A stretch of 9,365 nt of DNA from Chitinophagaceae bacterium (GCA_947483345.1 CANKNL010000104.1:1-9365), one strand, 5' to 3'; shown: positions 1-6,679, counted from the first letter of the stretch. The notes: generated from the sequence alone by a model not told the origin. Numbers and translations: made by a program.

Positions 1-603
1 GCAGAATTAGGTATTAAATATCTTACACTTTATGCTTTTAGTACCGAAAATTGGGACAGACCCGAATATGAAGTGTCGGGATTGATGGAACTACTGGTAG
101 AAACCATTCATAATGAAGTGCCAACCCTCAATAAAAATAATATCAAACTACATGTTATTGGAGATGTGGAGATGCTGCCCGATGCTGCAAAAGCCGAATT
201 GACAGACGCCATTCAAGAAACCAGGGACAATACAGGACTTAATTTAATTATGGCACTTAGTTACAGTAGCCGTTGGGAAATAGTACAGGCTGTCAAGTTG
301 ATCGCATCGGATGTGTTGAATGGAACATTAGTACCGGATGATATTACTCAGGAAACAGTACGGCAGTACCTTACAACCAAAAATTTTCCTGATCCGGAAT
401 TGATGATCAGGACCAGCGGGGAATACCGGATTAGTAATTTTTTGCTATATCAAATGGCGTATACAGAGTTGTATTTTACAAATACCCTTTGGCCCGATTT
501 TAGAAAAGAAAATCTGTATTCTGCCATTTTAGATTTTCAGAGCAGAGAACGCCGATTTGGAAAAACCGGCGAGCAAATAAAAGATAAGGAAATTACCGGC
601 TAA
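1..603 (+). CDS. uppS: Isoprenyl transferase (undecaprenyl diphosphate synthase), 5' end missing
   Basis: This is the C-terminal 200 residues of a cis-prenyltransferase. The family condenses isopentenyl diphosphate onto farnesyl diphosphate to give undecaprenyl diphosphate, the precursor of the lipid carrier for peptidoglycan and surface glycans, at the cytoplasmic face of the membrane. The reading frame is open from the first base, and the family motif YAFSTENWDRP is read at residues 11-21 of the fragment, so the GTG at 73 is not the start. Further motifs are the LIMALSYSSRWEI stretch and the RTSGEYRISNFLLYQ block, which carries the diphosphate-binding Arg and Ser residues, followed by ELYF..TLWPDF. 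Full-length members have about 245-250 residues, so roughly 45 are missing, including the catalytic Asp of the N-terminal DGNGRWA motif. bamA follows after 127 bp. The assignment is secure; the missing part cannot be judged. Confidence 0.96.
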   Translation, partial: AELGIKYLTLYAFSTENWDRPEYEVSGLMELLVETIHNEVPTLNKNNIKLHVIGDVEMLPDAAKAELTDAIQETRDNTGLNLIMALSYSSRWEIVQAVKLIASDVLNGTLVPDDITQETVRQYLTTKNFPDPELMIRTSGEYRISNFLLYQMAYTELYFTNTLWPDFRKENLYSAILDFQSRERRFGKTGEQIKDKEITG

Positions 604-648
604 AAAGACGGTGAGCATAGTATAAGGCCATGCTCAGAGACGCCTTTT
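603..648 (+). terminator. Two-step hairpin after uppS, possible weak terminator
   Basis: An inner perfect 7-bp stem (TGAGCAT 612-618 with ATGCTCA 630-636, 11-nt loop) lies inside an outer 8-bp stem (AAAAGACG 603-610 with CGCCTTTT 641-648, one A-C mismatch). It begins at the uppS stop codon. Only four U follow the outer stem, and these are themselves paired, so termination would be weak. It could instead be an attenuator or a 3'-end processing or stability element between uppS and bamA. Its function is inferred from position and structure only. Confidence 0.45.
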
Positions 649-702
649 GGTAATAAAAAGATGATTTAGGATGAGGTTAACAAATAATTTTAATTATTGG
701 GC

Positions 703-710
703 TTAATTTG
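703..710 (+). promoter_or_regulatory. Possible Bacteroidota -7 element upstream of bamA
   Basis: TTAATTTG matches the Bacteroidota -7 consensus TAnnTTTG at all fixed positions but one, and lies 20 bp before the bamA ATG. I see no TTTG-type -33 element at the usual 19-21 bp spacing. bamA may therefore be read through from uppS, have its own weak promoter, or both. Confidence 0.3.
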
Positions 711-730
711 CCGCACGTAAAAACAAATTG

Positions 731-3457
731 ATGCAGAGGATCTACAAAGGAATTTTTATTATTGCTACATTAGTTTTGAGCAACCAGTTTGTTTCGGCAC
801 AAAATGATACAATACCCGTATCAGTTAATCCGGCTCTAATTGATATATTTAATTCTAAAATTCCAAAAGAATATAATATCGCAGGTATTACGGTTATTGG
901 ATCGCAGGCATTTGATGCAAATCTTATTATTTCCATATCTGGCCTTGCTGTTGGCGATAAAGTAACGATACCGGGTACTGATGTTTTTGGTAAAGCCATT
1001 TCTAAATTATGGCGCCAAAGTCTTATTTCTGATATTGAGATCTCTTTTACAAGATTAGAAGGCCGTGATTTATATGTTGAATTTGCCATAACCGAAAGGC
1101 CCCGATTAGCCAGCTTTAAATTTGAAGGAATTAAAAAAGGCGAAAAGGATGATCTGGAACCAAAAGTTGCACTGGCAAAGGATAGGGTAGTGACCGAGAA
1201 TATGAAACTGAGTGCGATAGAAGCCATTCGTAAATTTTATTTTGGCAAAGGCTATCGCAATGTAGATATCCAGTTAAAAGAAGAATCGGTAACAACTTTA
1301 AATAATGCGGTATCAATCACTTTTATAATCAAAAAAGGGAAAAAAGTAAAAGTGAATTCCATCAACTTTAGCGGCAATGAAACGGTAGACGGGCAAAAGC
1401 TAAAAAAGAAAATGAAGAATACCAAGGAAATGAACCGCATTACCCTGTTTCCGGTCGTTGTAAAAAATCCTTTTGGCGATACCGTAAGTCGGCCTTTGTT
1501 TAAGGATTATATTAAAGATGTAGGATTTATGTCGATCACCAAAACAAGGGATTATGTAGATCCTTATATGAGAATTAGAGGATTTAGCGGGGCTAAATTT
1601 AATGAATTAAAATATATCGATGATAAAGAGAGCGTTTTAAATTATTATAATTCCAGGGGTTACCGGGATGCTGTCATTCTTAATGACACCGCCATTTTAG
1701 ACGTGCGGAATAATCTGAATCTTTTCATCAAGGTAAATGAAGGCAGGCAGTATTATTTTGGAAATATTATCTGGCGGGGAAATACTAAATACAATGATTC
1801 GGTTCTTAATACCATTTTAGGTATTAAAAAAGGCGATATTTATAATTTAGATATTTTAAGTAAACGACTGGGTAAACAATTGTCTGCAGAGGGTGTTGAT
1901 ATCGGAAGTTTGTATATGGATGATGGCTATCTTTTCTTTCAGGTAGATCCGGTTGAAACCGCTGTTTACAACGATACCATTGATTTTGAATTACGCATGC
2001 GTGAAGGACCGCAGGCTGTTTATGGAAATATTACCATAACCGGAAATAAAAAAACAAAAGATTATGTAATTCGTCGTGAGTTGCGAACCATCCCGGGTGA
2101 AAAATTCAGCCGTTCAGATATTATACGCACACAACGTGAACTTGGCCAGCTCGGTTTTATTGATGCCGAAAAAATCAATCCGGGTGTGGTTCCCAATGCC
2201 GAAAACGGAACGGTGGATATTAATTGGGGTATTGAAGAAAAATCGGGCGATCAGCTGGAACTGTCTGCAGGTTTTGGTGGAGGCATTGGATTAACCGGTA
2301 CACTGGGCGTTTCATTTAATAATTTCTCTATAAAGAACATTACCAAAAAATCAACCTGGGATCCATTACCATCAGGCGACGGACAAAAATTAAGTGCCAG
2401 GATCCAATCTAATGGTAAAGCATTTCGGTCTTATAATTTCTCTTTTACAGAGCCTTGGTTAGGTGGTAAAAAGCGTAACTCATTCACCATTGGATATTCT
2501 AATACTAAATATGCTAATGCCTATGATAATTATGGCAGTTATTGTAAAAAATGCGGCGATACCTCTTATGTTAAAACAGCCAGCTTTAATATCTCTTTAG
2601 GCAAGCAATTAAAATGGCCCGATGATTATTTTAACCTGATTTATTCGCTTAATGTACAACGTTATAAATTACGTAATTACGACAATATATTTAAAGGAAT
2701 CAGAAATGGTACATCAACCAATATCAGTTTAAAAATTGCATTGGTGCGTAATTCTGCCGGACCTAATCCCATCTTTCCAACCGGTGGATCTAACTTTTTA
2801 TTAAGCGGGCAGTTTACCCTGCCCTATTCCCTTATGGGTATAACTTCAGGCTCTACTAACAGTTATAAACTACCCGAATTTCATAAATGGCGGATGAATG
2901 CCGAATGGTATGTGCCAATTGGTTTGGCAAGAGGAGAGGATAAGAATAAGCAATTCATTTTAAAAATTGCTGCTAAATACGGCTTTATAGGCAGATATAA
3001 TAGCAATCTGCAGATCTCTCCTTTTGAACGTTTTCAATTGGGAGATGCAGGGTTAAGTAATAATTTTGCCCTATTGGGATATGATATTATAGCCCATCGG
3101 GGTTATCCGGTTTATGATAAATCAAACCCAAGAATTAATCCTGATGGTATAACGCCATCAGAGTTTTTTACTATTTTTAATAAATATACCATGGAGCTGC
3201 GATATCCCTTCAGCACCAGTGCAGGAAGTACAATTTACGGACTGGCATTTTTTGAAGCCGCCAATGGCTGGTACGATTTTAAAAGCTACAATCCTTTTAA
3301 ATTGCGCCGTTCTGCTGGTGTAGGTTTACGCTTCTTCCTGCCTATGTTTGGTTTATTGGGATTTGATTATGGTCTTGGATTTGACAGGTATAATAATACC
3401 AGCGGGTTAAAAGGAGCAGCCAAATTTACATTTATGTTAGGTCAGGAGCCGGAATAA
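731..3457 (+). CDS. bamA: Outer membrane protein assembly factor BamA (Omp85 family)
   Basis: BamA is the core of the machine that folds beta-barrel proteins into the outer membrane. The 908-residue product has a signal peptide (residues 1-23, cut before Gln24). About five POTRA domains follow, near 48-124, 125-204, 205-339, 340-427 and 428-504, and then a 16-stranded-type barrel from about 505 to the end. The third POTRA is about 135 residues long because of an insertion, which makes the protein longer than the roughly 800 residues of E. coli BamA. The conserved lid-loop VRGF motif appears as HRGY at 789-792. The ATG at 731 is preferred to a TTG three bases upstream because it gives a normal signal peptide start. 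There is no Shine-Dalgarno sequence. The only two cysteines form CKKC (605-608) in a predicted surface loop. The C terminus is LGQEPE rather than a terminal aromatic residue. The ompH pair downstream fits a shared role in outer-membrane protein biogenesis. Confidence 0.96.
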   Translation: MQRIYKGIFIIATLVLSNQFVSAQNDTIPVSVNPALIDIFNSKIPKEYNIAGITVIGSQAFDANLIISISGLAVGDKVTIPGTDVFGKAISKLWRQSLISDIEISFTRLEGRDLYVEFAITERPRLASFKFEGIKKGEKDDLEPKVALAKDRVVTENMKLSAIEAIRKFYFGKGYRNVDIQLKEESVTTLNNAVSITFIIKKGKKVKVNSINFSGNETVDGQKLKKKMKNTKEMNRITLFPVVVKNPFGDTVSRPLFKDYIKDVGFMSITKTRDYVDPYMRIRGFSGAKFNELKYIDDKESVLNYYNSRGYRDAVILNDTAILDVRNNLNLFIKVNEGRQYYFGNIIWRGNTKYNDSVLNTILGIKKGDIYNLDILSKRLGKQLSAEGVDIGSLYMDDGYLFFQVDPVETAVYNDTIDFELRMREGPQAVYGNITITGNKKTKDYVIRRELRTIPGEKFSRSDIIRTQRELGQLGFIDAEKINPGVVPNAENGTVDINWGIEEKSGDQLELSAGFGGGIGLTGTLGVSFNNFSIKNITKKSTWDPLPSGDGQKLSARIQSNGKAFRSYNFSFTEPWLGGKKRNSFTIGYSNTKYANAYDNYGSYCKKCGDTSYVKTASFNISLGKQLKWPDDYFNLIYSLNVQRYKLRNYDNIFKGIRNGTSTNISLKIALVRNSAGPNPIFPTGGSNFLLSGQFTLPYSLMGITSGSTNSYKLPEFHKWRMNAEWYVPIGLARGEDKNKQFILKIAAKYGFIGRYNSNLQISPFERFQLGDAGLSNNFALLGYDIIAHRGYPVYDKSNPRINPDGITPSEFFTIFNKYTMELRYPFSTSAGSTIYGLAFFEAANGWYDFKSYNPFKLRRSAGVGLRFFLPMFGLLGFDYGLGFDRYNNTSGLKGAAKFTFMLGQEPE

Positions 3458-3497
3458 AAAATTAATTTACGATTGGTTTATTTATAAAAAATAAAAT

Positions 3498-4010
3498 ATG
3501 AAAAAATTATTAATTTTTGCCACTTGCGTACTGCTTCTTGCTACAGCCACACAGGCTCAGCGTTATGCAGTTATTGATTCTAAATATATTTTGGATAAAC
3601 TGCCCGAATATAAAGATGCTCAGAAATTGCTGGACCAGTTTAGTGAACAATGGCAACAGGAAGTAGATCAGAAACAAGCATTGATGGATAAAATGTTTAA
3701 GGAATATGATGCCGAACAGGTTATGCTGAGTGATGTGCTGAAAAAGAAAAGGGAAGACGAATTATATAACAAAGAAAAAGAACTCCGCGATTTACAAAAA
3801 AAACGTTTTGGTTTTGAAGGTGACCTGTTTAAAAAAAGACAGGAGCTTATAAAACCAATACAAGACAGGGTTTATAATGCGGTACAAAAACTGGCGGTAG
3901 AAAAACAGTATGATTTTATCTTGGATAAAAGTGAAGGAATTACTGTTATCTTTGCAGACCCTAAACTGGATAAAAGTGCAGATATTATCAGAAACCTGGG
4001 TGTTAAATAA
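3498..4010 (+). CDS. OmpH/Skp-family periplasmic chaperone, first copy
   Basis: Skp/OmpH proteins are trimeric periplasmic chaperones that hold unfolded outer-membrane proteins on their way to BamA. The 170-residue product has a signal peptide (MKKLLIFATCVLLLATATQA, cut before Gln21) and then the family opening strand RYAVIDSKYILDKLPEY. A long charged helical region follows (about residues 40-125, rich in Lys, Glu and Gln), which is the coiled-coil tentacle. The closing strands AVEKQYDFILDKSEGITVIF lie near 134-153. The length is typical. It starts 40 bp after bamA with an A-rich leader and no intervening terminator, so cotranscription with bamA is likely. The signal-peptide Cys10 does not form a lipobox. 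A second copy follows directly; the two are clearly diverged paralogues, and I see no way to tell which is the functional Skp equivalent. Confidence 0.93.
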   Translation: MKKLLIFATCVLLLATATQAQRYAVIDSKYILDKLPEYKDAQKLLDQFSEQWQQEVDQKQALMDKMFKEYDAEQVMLSDVLKKKREDELYNKEKELRDLQKKRFGFEGDLFKKRQELIKPIQDRVYNAVQKLAVEKQYDFILDKSEGITVIFADPKLDKSADIIRNLGVK

Positions 4011-4093
4011 TTTAGTAGCAACCTGTTTCTGTGCAATTAATCGCATAACAATTAAATTTATAAACAACTAAATCAATAAATATTAAAACAACA

Positions 4094-4630
4094 ATGAAAA
4101 AACTATTATTAGGAGCTGTGATGGCGTTTGGAATGTTAAATGCCTCAGCACAAACCAAAATCGGTTACATAAATACTGATGAGGTAATGAGCTTAATGCC
4201 CGAAGCTGCAAAAGTAAATACTGAATTAAACGAGTACGCGGTTTCTCTGCAGCAGCAGGGACAAGCTTTAACGAAAGAAGCGGATGCCAAGCGGGATAAA
4301 TATTTTTTAGACTCTTCTGGTTTAACACCCAGTATGAAAGAAATAAGGAGAGATGAATTGGTTAAATTATACGCTCGTTTGCAGAACTATGATCAGGAAG
4401 CTCAGGAAAAATCACAGCAGTATGCACAAGCAAAAATAGCCCCTATACGTGCTAAAGCAATGGATGCTATTAAAGCAGTTGCCAAAGAAAAAGGGTATAC
4501 CTATGTTTTGGATGATGCGGCCAATGTTTTGCTGGTGATGCCTCCCGGTGATGATCTTTTACCTTCAGTTAAAACAAAACTGGGTATCAAAGATCCGGTT
4601 CCTGCTGCCACCAAACCTGCAGGCAATTAA
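4094..4630 (+). CDS. OmpH/Skp-family periplasmic chaperone, second copy
   Basis: This 178-residue paralogue has the same plan as the gene before it: a signal peptide (residues 1-19, cut before Gln20), the opening strand TKIGYINTDEVMSLMPEA, a helical coiled-coil region (about 40-120), and the closing strands VAKEKGYTYVLDDAANVLLV. It then has an extra tail of about 25 residues ending in a Pro/Ala-rich stretch (DPVPAATKPAGN) that the first copy lacks. An 83-bp AT-rich gap separates the two copies. It contains TAAATTTA (4053-4060), a one-mismatch -7 element, so a minor internal promoter is possible. A strong terminator starts 24 bp after the stop, which marks the end of this transcription unit. 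Tandem ompH copies after bamA are common in Bacteroidota. Confidence 0.92.
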   Translation: MKKLLLGAVMAFGMLNASAQTKIGYINTDEVMSLMPEAAKVNTELNEYAVSLQQQGQALTKEADAKRDKYFLDSSGLTPSMKEIRRDELVKLYARLQNYDQEAQEKSQQYAQAKIAPIRAKAMDAIKAVAKEKGYTYVLDDAANVLLVMPPGDDLLPSVKTKLGIKDPVPAATKPAGN

Positions 4631-4653
4631 TTTAAAATTTGTTGAAATTTATA

Positions 4654-4690
4654 AAAGCCTTCCGAAACATCGGAAGGCTTTGTTATTTTT
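4654..4690 (+). terminator. Strong rho-independent terminator after ompH pair
   Basis: A perfect 12-bp stem (AAAGCCTTCCGA 4654-4665 with TCGGAAGGCTTT 4670-4681) with an AACA tetraloop is followed by GTTATTTTT (4682-4690). It ends the bamA-ompH-ompH transcript. The T-tract overlaps the -7 element assigned to murI. Confidence 0.93.
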
Positions 4691-4691
4691 G
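4684..4691 (+). promoter_or_regulatory. Bacteroidota -7 element of murI
   Basis: TATTTTTG matches TAnnTTTG at every fixed position and ends 4 bp before the murI ATG. No clear TTTG -33 element is seen, because the corresponding place lies inside the terminator stem. If used, transcription would begin at or within a few bases of the start codon, giving a leaderless mRNA. Confidence 0.55.
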
Positions 4692-4695
4692 ACAA

Positions 4696-5517
4696 ATGAA
4701 GCAACAGCCCATAGGAATATTTGACAGTGGTTATGGCGGATTAACTGTTTTGCAAAAAATAAAAGCTAAACTGCCCCAATATGATTATTTATATCTTGGT
4801 GATAATGCCCGCTCACCATATGGTAACAGAAGCTTTGAAACCGTATATGCTTACACTTTAGAATGTGTAAAATGGTTTTTTGATCAGGGCTGCCCGTTGG
4901 TTATTTTAGCTTGTAATACGGCATCTGCAAAAGCACTTCGTTCTATTCAGCAAAATGATCTGCATAAAATGGACGGGTCAAAAAGGGTGTTGGGTGTACT
5001 CAGGCCCACAACTGAGATCATTGGTCAATTTACCAAAACAGGTCATGTGGGCATTCTGGCCACAACCGGCACCGTGAAATCGGACTCTTACCCGATAGAG
5101 ATACAAAAATTTTATCCCGGAATAAAGGTATTCCAGGAAGCCTGCCCCTTATGGGTGCCATTGATAGAAAATAATGAATATAATAACCCTGGTGCTGATT
5201 ACTTTATTCAAAAAAATATTAGCGATCTAATAAAACAATCGGGCGATATCGATACCATTTTATTGGCCTGTACCCATTATCCGCTATTACTGGAAAAGAT
5301 CAAAAAACTCATTCCGGCCGGTATAACGGTCTTGTCGCAGGGCGAAATTGTAGCTAAGAGCCTTTTAGGGTATCTTGAAAAACATAGGGATCTGGAAGAA
5401 AAATGCAGTAAAAATGGGCTTAGCTCTTTTTTTACAACAGATTCTGCTGAAGATTTTGACAATCACGCAGCCATTTTCTACGGGAAATCAGTAAAATCAA
5501 CGCATATAAGCCTGTAG
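4696..5517 (+). CDS. murI: Glutamate racemase
   Basis: MurI converts L-glutamate to D-glutamate in the cytosol, supplying the D-Glu that MurD adds to the peptidoglycan stem peptide. The 273-residue product shows the whole Asp/Glu racemase signature: GIFDSGYGGLTVL with Asp10-Ser11, GDNARSPYG near 45-53, the first catalytic cysteine Cys73 in LACNTASA, VGILATTGTVKSDSYP (118-133), ACPLWVPLIE (149-158), and the second catalytic cysteine Cys192 in LLACTHYPLL with His194. The length fits the family (about 260-285). The start is the first ATG in frame and lies directly after the terminator and -7 element. It follows the envelope genes uppS and bamA in place but is insulated from them by the terminator, so it probably forms its own transcription unit. 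I am very sure of the function. Confidence 0.97.
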   Translation: MKQQPIGIFDSGYGGLTVLQKIKAKLPQYDYLYLGDNARSPYGNRSFETVYAYTLECVKWFFDQGCPLVILACNTASAKALRSIQQNDLHKMDGSKRVLGVLRPTTEIIGQFTKTGHVGILATTGTVKSDSYPIEIQKFYPGIKVFQEACPLWVPLIENNEYNNPGADYFIQKNISDLIKQSGDIDTILLACTHYPLLLEKIKKLIPAGITVLSQGEIVAKSLLGYLEKHRDLEEKCSKNGLSSFFTTDSAEDFDNHAAIFYGKSVKSTHISL

Positions 5518-5527
5518 GCCATAAATA

Positions 5528-5557
5528 AATCTAAAAACTGTAATCTAAAATCTAAAA
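5528..5557 (+). repeat. Short AATCTAAAA repeat upstream of rpmH promoter
   Basis: Three exact copies of AATCTAAAA start at 5528, 5542 and 5549, so the spacings are 14 and 7 bp (two and one heptamer steps). They lie between murI and the rpmH -7 element, where upstream promoter sequences would be. This may be a decayed heptamer tandem repeat or an A-tract UP-like element; the sequence alone does not decide. Confidence 0.5.
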
Positions 5558-5565
5558 TTTTCCCT

Positions 5566-5573
5566 TACTTTTG
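5566..5573 (+). promoter_or_regulatory. Bacteroidota -7 element of rpmH
   Basis: TACTTTTG is a full match to TAnnTTTG, 81 bp before the rpmH ATG. The -33 region is A-rich without a clear TTTG. The expected start near 5578-5580 gives a leader of about 75 nt. That leader (to 5654) contains a GC-rich spot, CCCCGGG at 5590-5596, and an A-rich stretch before the ATG; I found no convincing hairpin in it. Confidence 0.6.
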
Positions 5574-5654
5574 CCGTCCTTTCACAATCCCCGGGAATGG
5601 TGTCCTGATGGATGTTTTGGAAAAATTATTTTGTAAAAGGAAAAACTTAAAAAA

Positions 5655-5822
5655 ATGCCAGGTAAAAAAAGAACGTATCAACCGCACAAGCGCCGCAGAA
5701 AATCTGTTCACGGATTTCGCCAGCGTATGCAAACTGCAAATGGCCGTAAGGTATTAGCAAGCCGCAGAAAAAAAGGACGTCATAGTCTGACAGTGTCCAG
5801 CGAACACGGTGATAAAAAATAA
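5655..5822 (+). CDS. rpmH: 50S ribosomal protein L34
   Basis: This short 55-residue gene encodes the basic L34 protein of the large ribosomal subunit. The sequence begins MPGKKRTYQPHKRRRKSVHG, and the family core FRQRMQTANGRKVLASRRKK is followed by GRHSLTVSSEH. It is slightly longer than the usual 44-52 residues, with an N-terminal PGK addition and a short acidic-basic tail (EHGDKK). The ATG is preceded by CTTAAAAA and no Shine-Dalgarno motif; A-rich leaders are usual for highly expressed Bacteroidota genes. It has its own -7 element upstream and a strong terminator 44 bp downstream, so it is probably a monocistronic unit even though it sits next to rnpA, with which it is cotranscribed in many bacteria. 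Confidence 0.96.
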   Translation: MPGKKRTYQPHKRRRKSVHGFRQRMQTANGRKVLASRRKKGRHSLTVSSEHGDKK

Positions 5823-5866
5823 AATTATCCGATTCAGTTAAATAGGATCCGGTTAAAATAACTCAG

Positions 5867-5893
5867 TCCTCCGATGTATCGGAGGATTTTTTT
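5867..5893 (+). terminator. Strong rho-independent terminator between rpmH and rnpA
   Basis: A perfect 8-bp GC-rich stem (TCCTCCGA 5867-5874 with TCGGAGGA 5879-5886) with a TGTA loop is followed by seven T (5887-5893). It separates rpmH from rnpA. Its core CCGA/TCGG pattern resembles the terminator after the second ompH gene. Confidence 0.93.
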
Positions 5894-5948
5894 ATACATC
5901 AGATATTGGCCTGTTCAATTAATAGGGGTAATATCATGATCGAATTAG

Positions 5949-5956
5949 TAATTTTG
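5949..5956 (+). promoter_or_regulatory. Bacteroidota -7 element of rnpA-yidD
   Basis: TAATTTTG is a full match to TAnnTTTG and ends 5 bp before the GTG start of rnpA. No clear -33 TTTG is seen 19-21 bp upstream. As with murI, use of this element predicts a transcript starting at or beside the start codon. Confidence 0.55.
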
Positions 5957-5961
5957 GCATA

Positions 5962-6372
5962 GTGGAATCTAAACAGCGATATACCTTTAAAAAAGATGAC
6001 AAGCTTAAAAGCCGTAAATTAATTGAACAGTTGTTTAAGGAGGGTAAGTCATTTTCTAATTTCCCGATGCGGGTGTTGTGGAAGTATAATGAAACGTCAA
6101 AAATGCCTTTACAAACCGGATTTGCTGTAAGTAGTAAGTACTTTAAAAAAGCAGTTGACAGGAATCGTATTAAAAGATTAATGCGGGAAGCTTATCGGTT
6201 GCAAAAAAACGACTTACAAAACCATTTAATACTACAAGAAAAAAAAATGGTTTTATTTGTTATTTATGTGGGGAATGAATTACCGGCGTATCCCCTTATT
6301 TTTGAAAAAACAAGTCATGTGTTAAACCGACTTTTTAAAATCACCAATGAAAACAGTTCGGCAAATACTTAG
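5962..6372 (+). CDS. rnpA: Ribonuclease P protein component
   Basis: RnpA is the protein subunit that, with the catalytic RNA, removes the 5' leader of precursor tRNAs. The 136-residue product starts ESKQRYTFKKDDKLKSRKLI, which aligns with the usual beginning of the family. It has GFAVSSKYFKKAVDRNR, with the RNA-binding signature RNRIKRLMREAYR at 67-79. The GTG at 5962 is chosen because no in-frame ATG exists between it and the stop at 5929-5931, and the family N terminus begins right there. GTG is a less common start in this phylum. The last 26 bp overlap yidD in another frame, which suggests translational coupling. A terminator upstream separates it from rpmH, and a -7 element lies immediately before the start. 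The C-terminal residues beyond about 125 are variable and carry no recognised motif. Confidence 0.95.
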   Translation: MESKQRYTFKKDDKLKSRKLIEQLFKEGKSFSNFPMRVLWKYNETSKMPLQTGFAVSSKYFKKAVDRNRIKRLMREAYRLQKNDLQNHLILQEKKMVLFVIYVGNELPAYPLIFEKTSHVLNRLFKITNENSSANT

Positions 6373-6577
6373 TTTTCCATTTATCGTTTTTATTAAACTG
6401 TATCAATGGATCATCTCTCCCTGGCTGGGCCCTAAGTGCAGGTATACGCCAACCTGTTCGCATTATGGCATTGAGGCATTTAAAAAACATGGCCCAGTAA
6501 AAGGCATGTGGCTGACCATGAAAAGAGTAAGTAAATGCCACCCCTGGGGTGGGCATGGTTATGACCCAGTACCTTAA
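6347..6577 (+). CDS. yidD: Membrane protein insertion efficiency factor YidD
   Basis: YidD is a small peripheral inner-membrane protein that assists YidC/Sec-dependent insertion of membrane proteins. The 76-residue product has the N-terminal amphipathic segment FPFIVFIKLYQWIISPWLG, then the family motif CRYTPTCSHYGIEAF (31-45), and it ends with KCHPWGGHGYDPVP. All three conserved cysteines (31, 37 and 64) are present. The length is typical for the compact form of the family. It overlaps the rnpA end by 26 bp, the conserved rnpA-yidD arrangement. The usual next gene in many phyla, yidC, is not here; a convergent superoxide dismutase gene follows. Confidence 0.95.
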   Translation: MKTVRQILSFPFIVFIKLYQWIISPWLGPKCRYTPTCSHYGIEAFKKHGPVKGMWLTMKRVSKCHPWGGHGYDPVP

Positions 6578-6625
6578 AGGCCTTTATTGGATTACACATT
6601 AACGAGGTACAGCTATCTGAAATTA

Positions 6626-6660
6626 AAATAAAAAAAGCTGTAATTATAAATTACAGCTTT
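6626..6660 (-). terminator. Terminator of sodA (perhaps shared with yidD)
   Basis: A perfect 12-bp stem (AAAGCTGTAATT 6634-6645 with AATTACAGCTTT 6649-6660, ATA loop) lies 19 bp past the sodA stop. Read on the minus strand it runs into a T-rich tract (complement of the A-run around 6626-6636), as expected for a terminator of sodA. On the plus strand the tail CTAAAAATAG is poor in T, so termination of yidD there would be weaker. Confidence 0.85.
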
Positions 6661-6679
6661 CTAAAAATAGTAAGTATCA

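Noticed and set aside
73..75. GTG at 73 as the start of uppS.
   Set aside because: The frame is open from base 1 and encodes conserved isoprenyl transferase sequence (YAFSTENW) before this codon.
728..730. TTG at 728 as the start of bamA.
   Set aside because: It is directly followed by an ATG at 731 that gives a normal signal peptide; TTG starts are rarer.
742..1440. Three minus-strand ORFs of 61-161 codons inside the 5' part of bamA.
   Set aside because: They are antisense to a clear conserved gene, have no recognisable domain, and look like by-products of its codon use.
3525..3530. Cys10 in the signal peptide of the first OmpH protein as a possible lipoprotein site.
   Set aside because: The preceding residues (I-F-A-T) do not form a lipobox and a standard signal peptidase I site follows at A20|Q21.
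5608..5757. A 49-codon ORF starting MDVLEKLFCKRKNLKK in the rpmH leader and overlapping rpmH in another frame, preceded by a mini-ORF MVS whose stop overlaps its ATG (TGATG).
   Set aside because: Most of it is the out-of-frame reading of rpmH, and the product resembles no known protein. A leader peptide cannot be excluded but there is no positive support.
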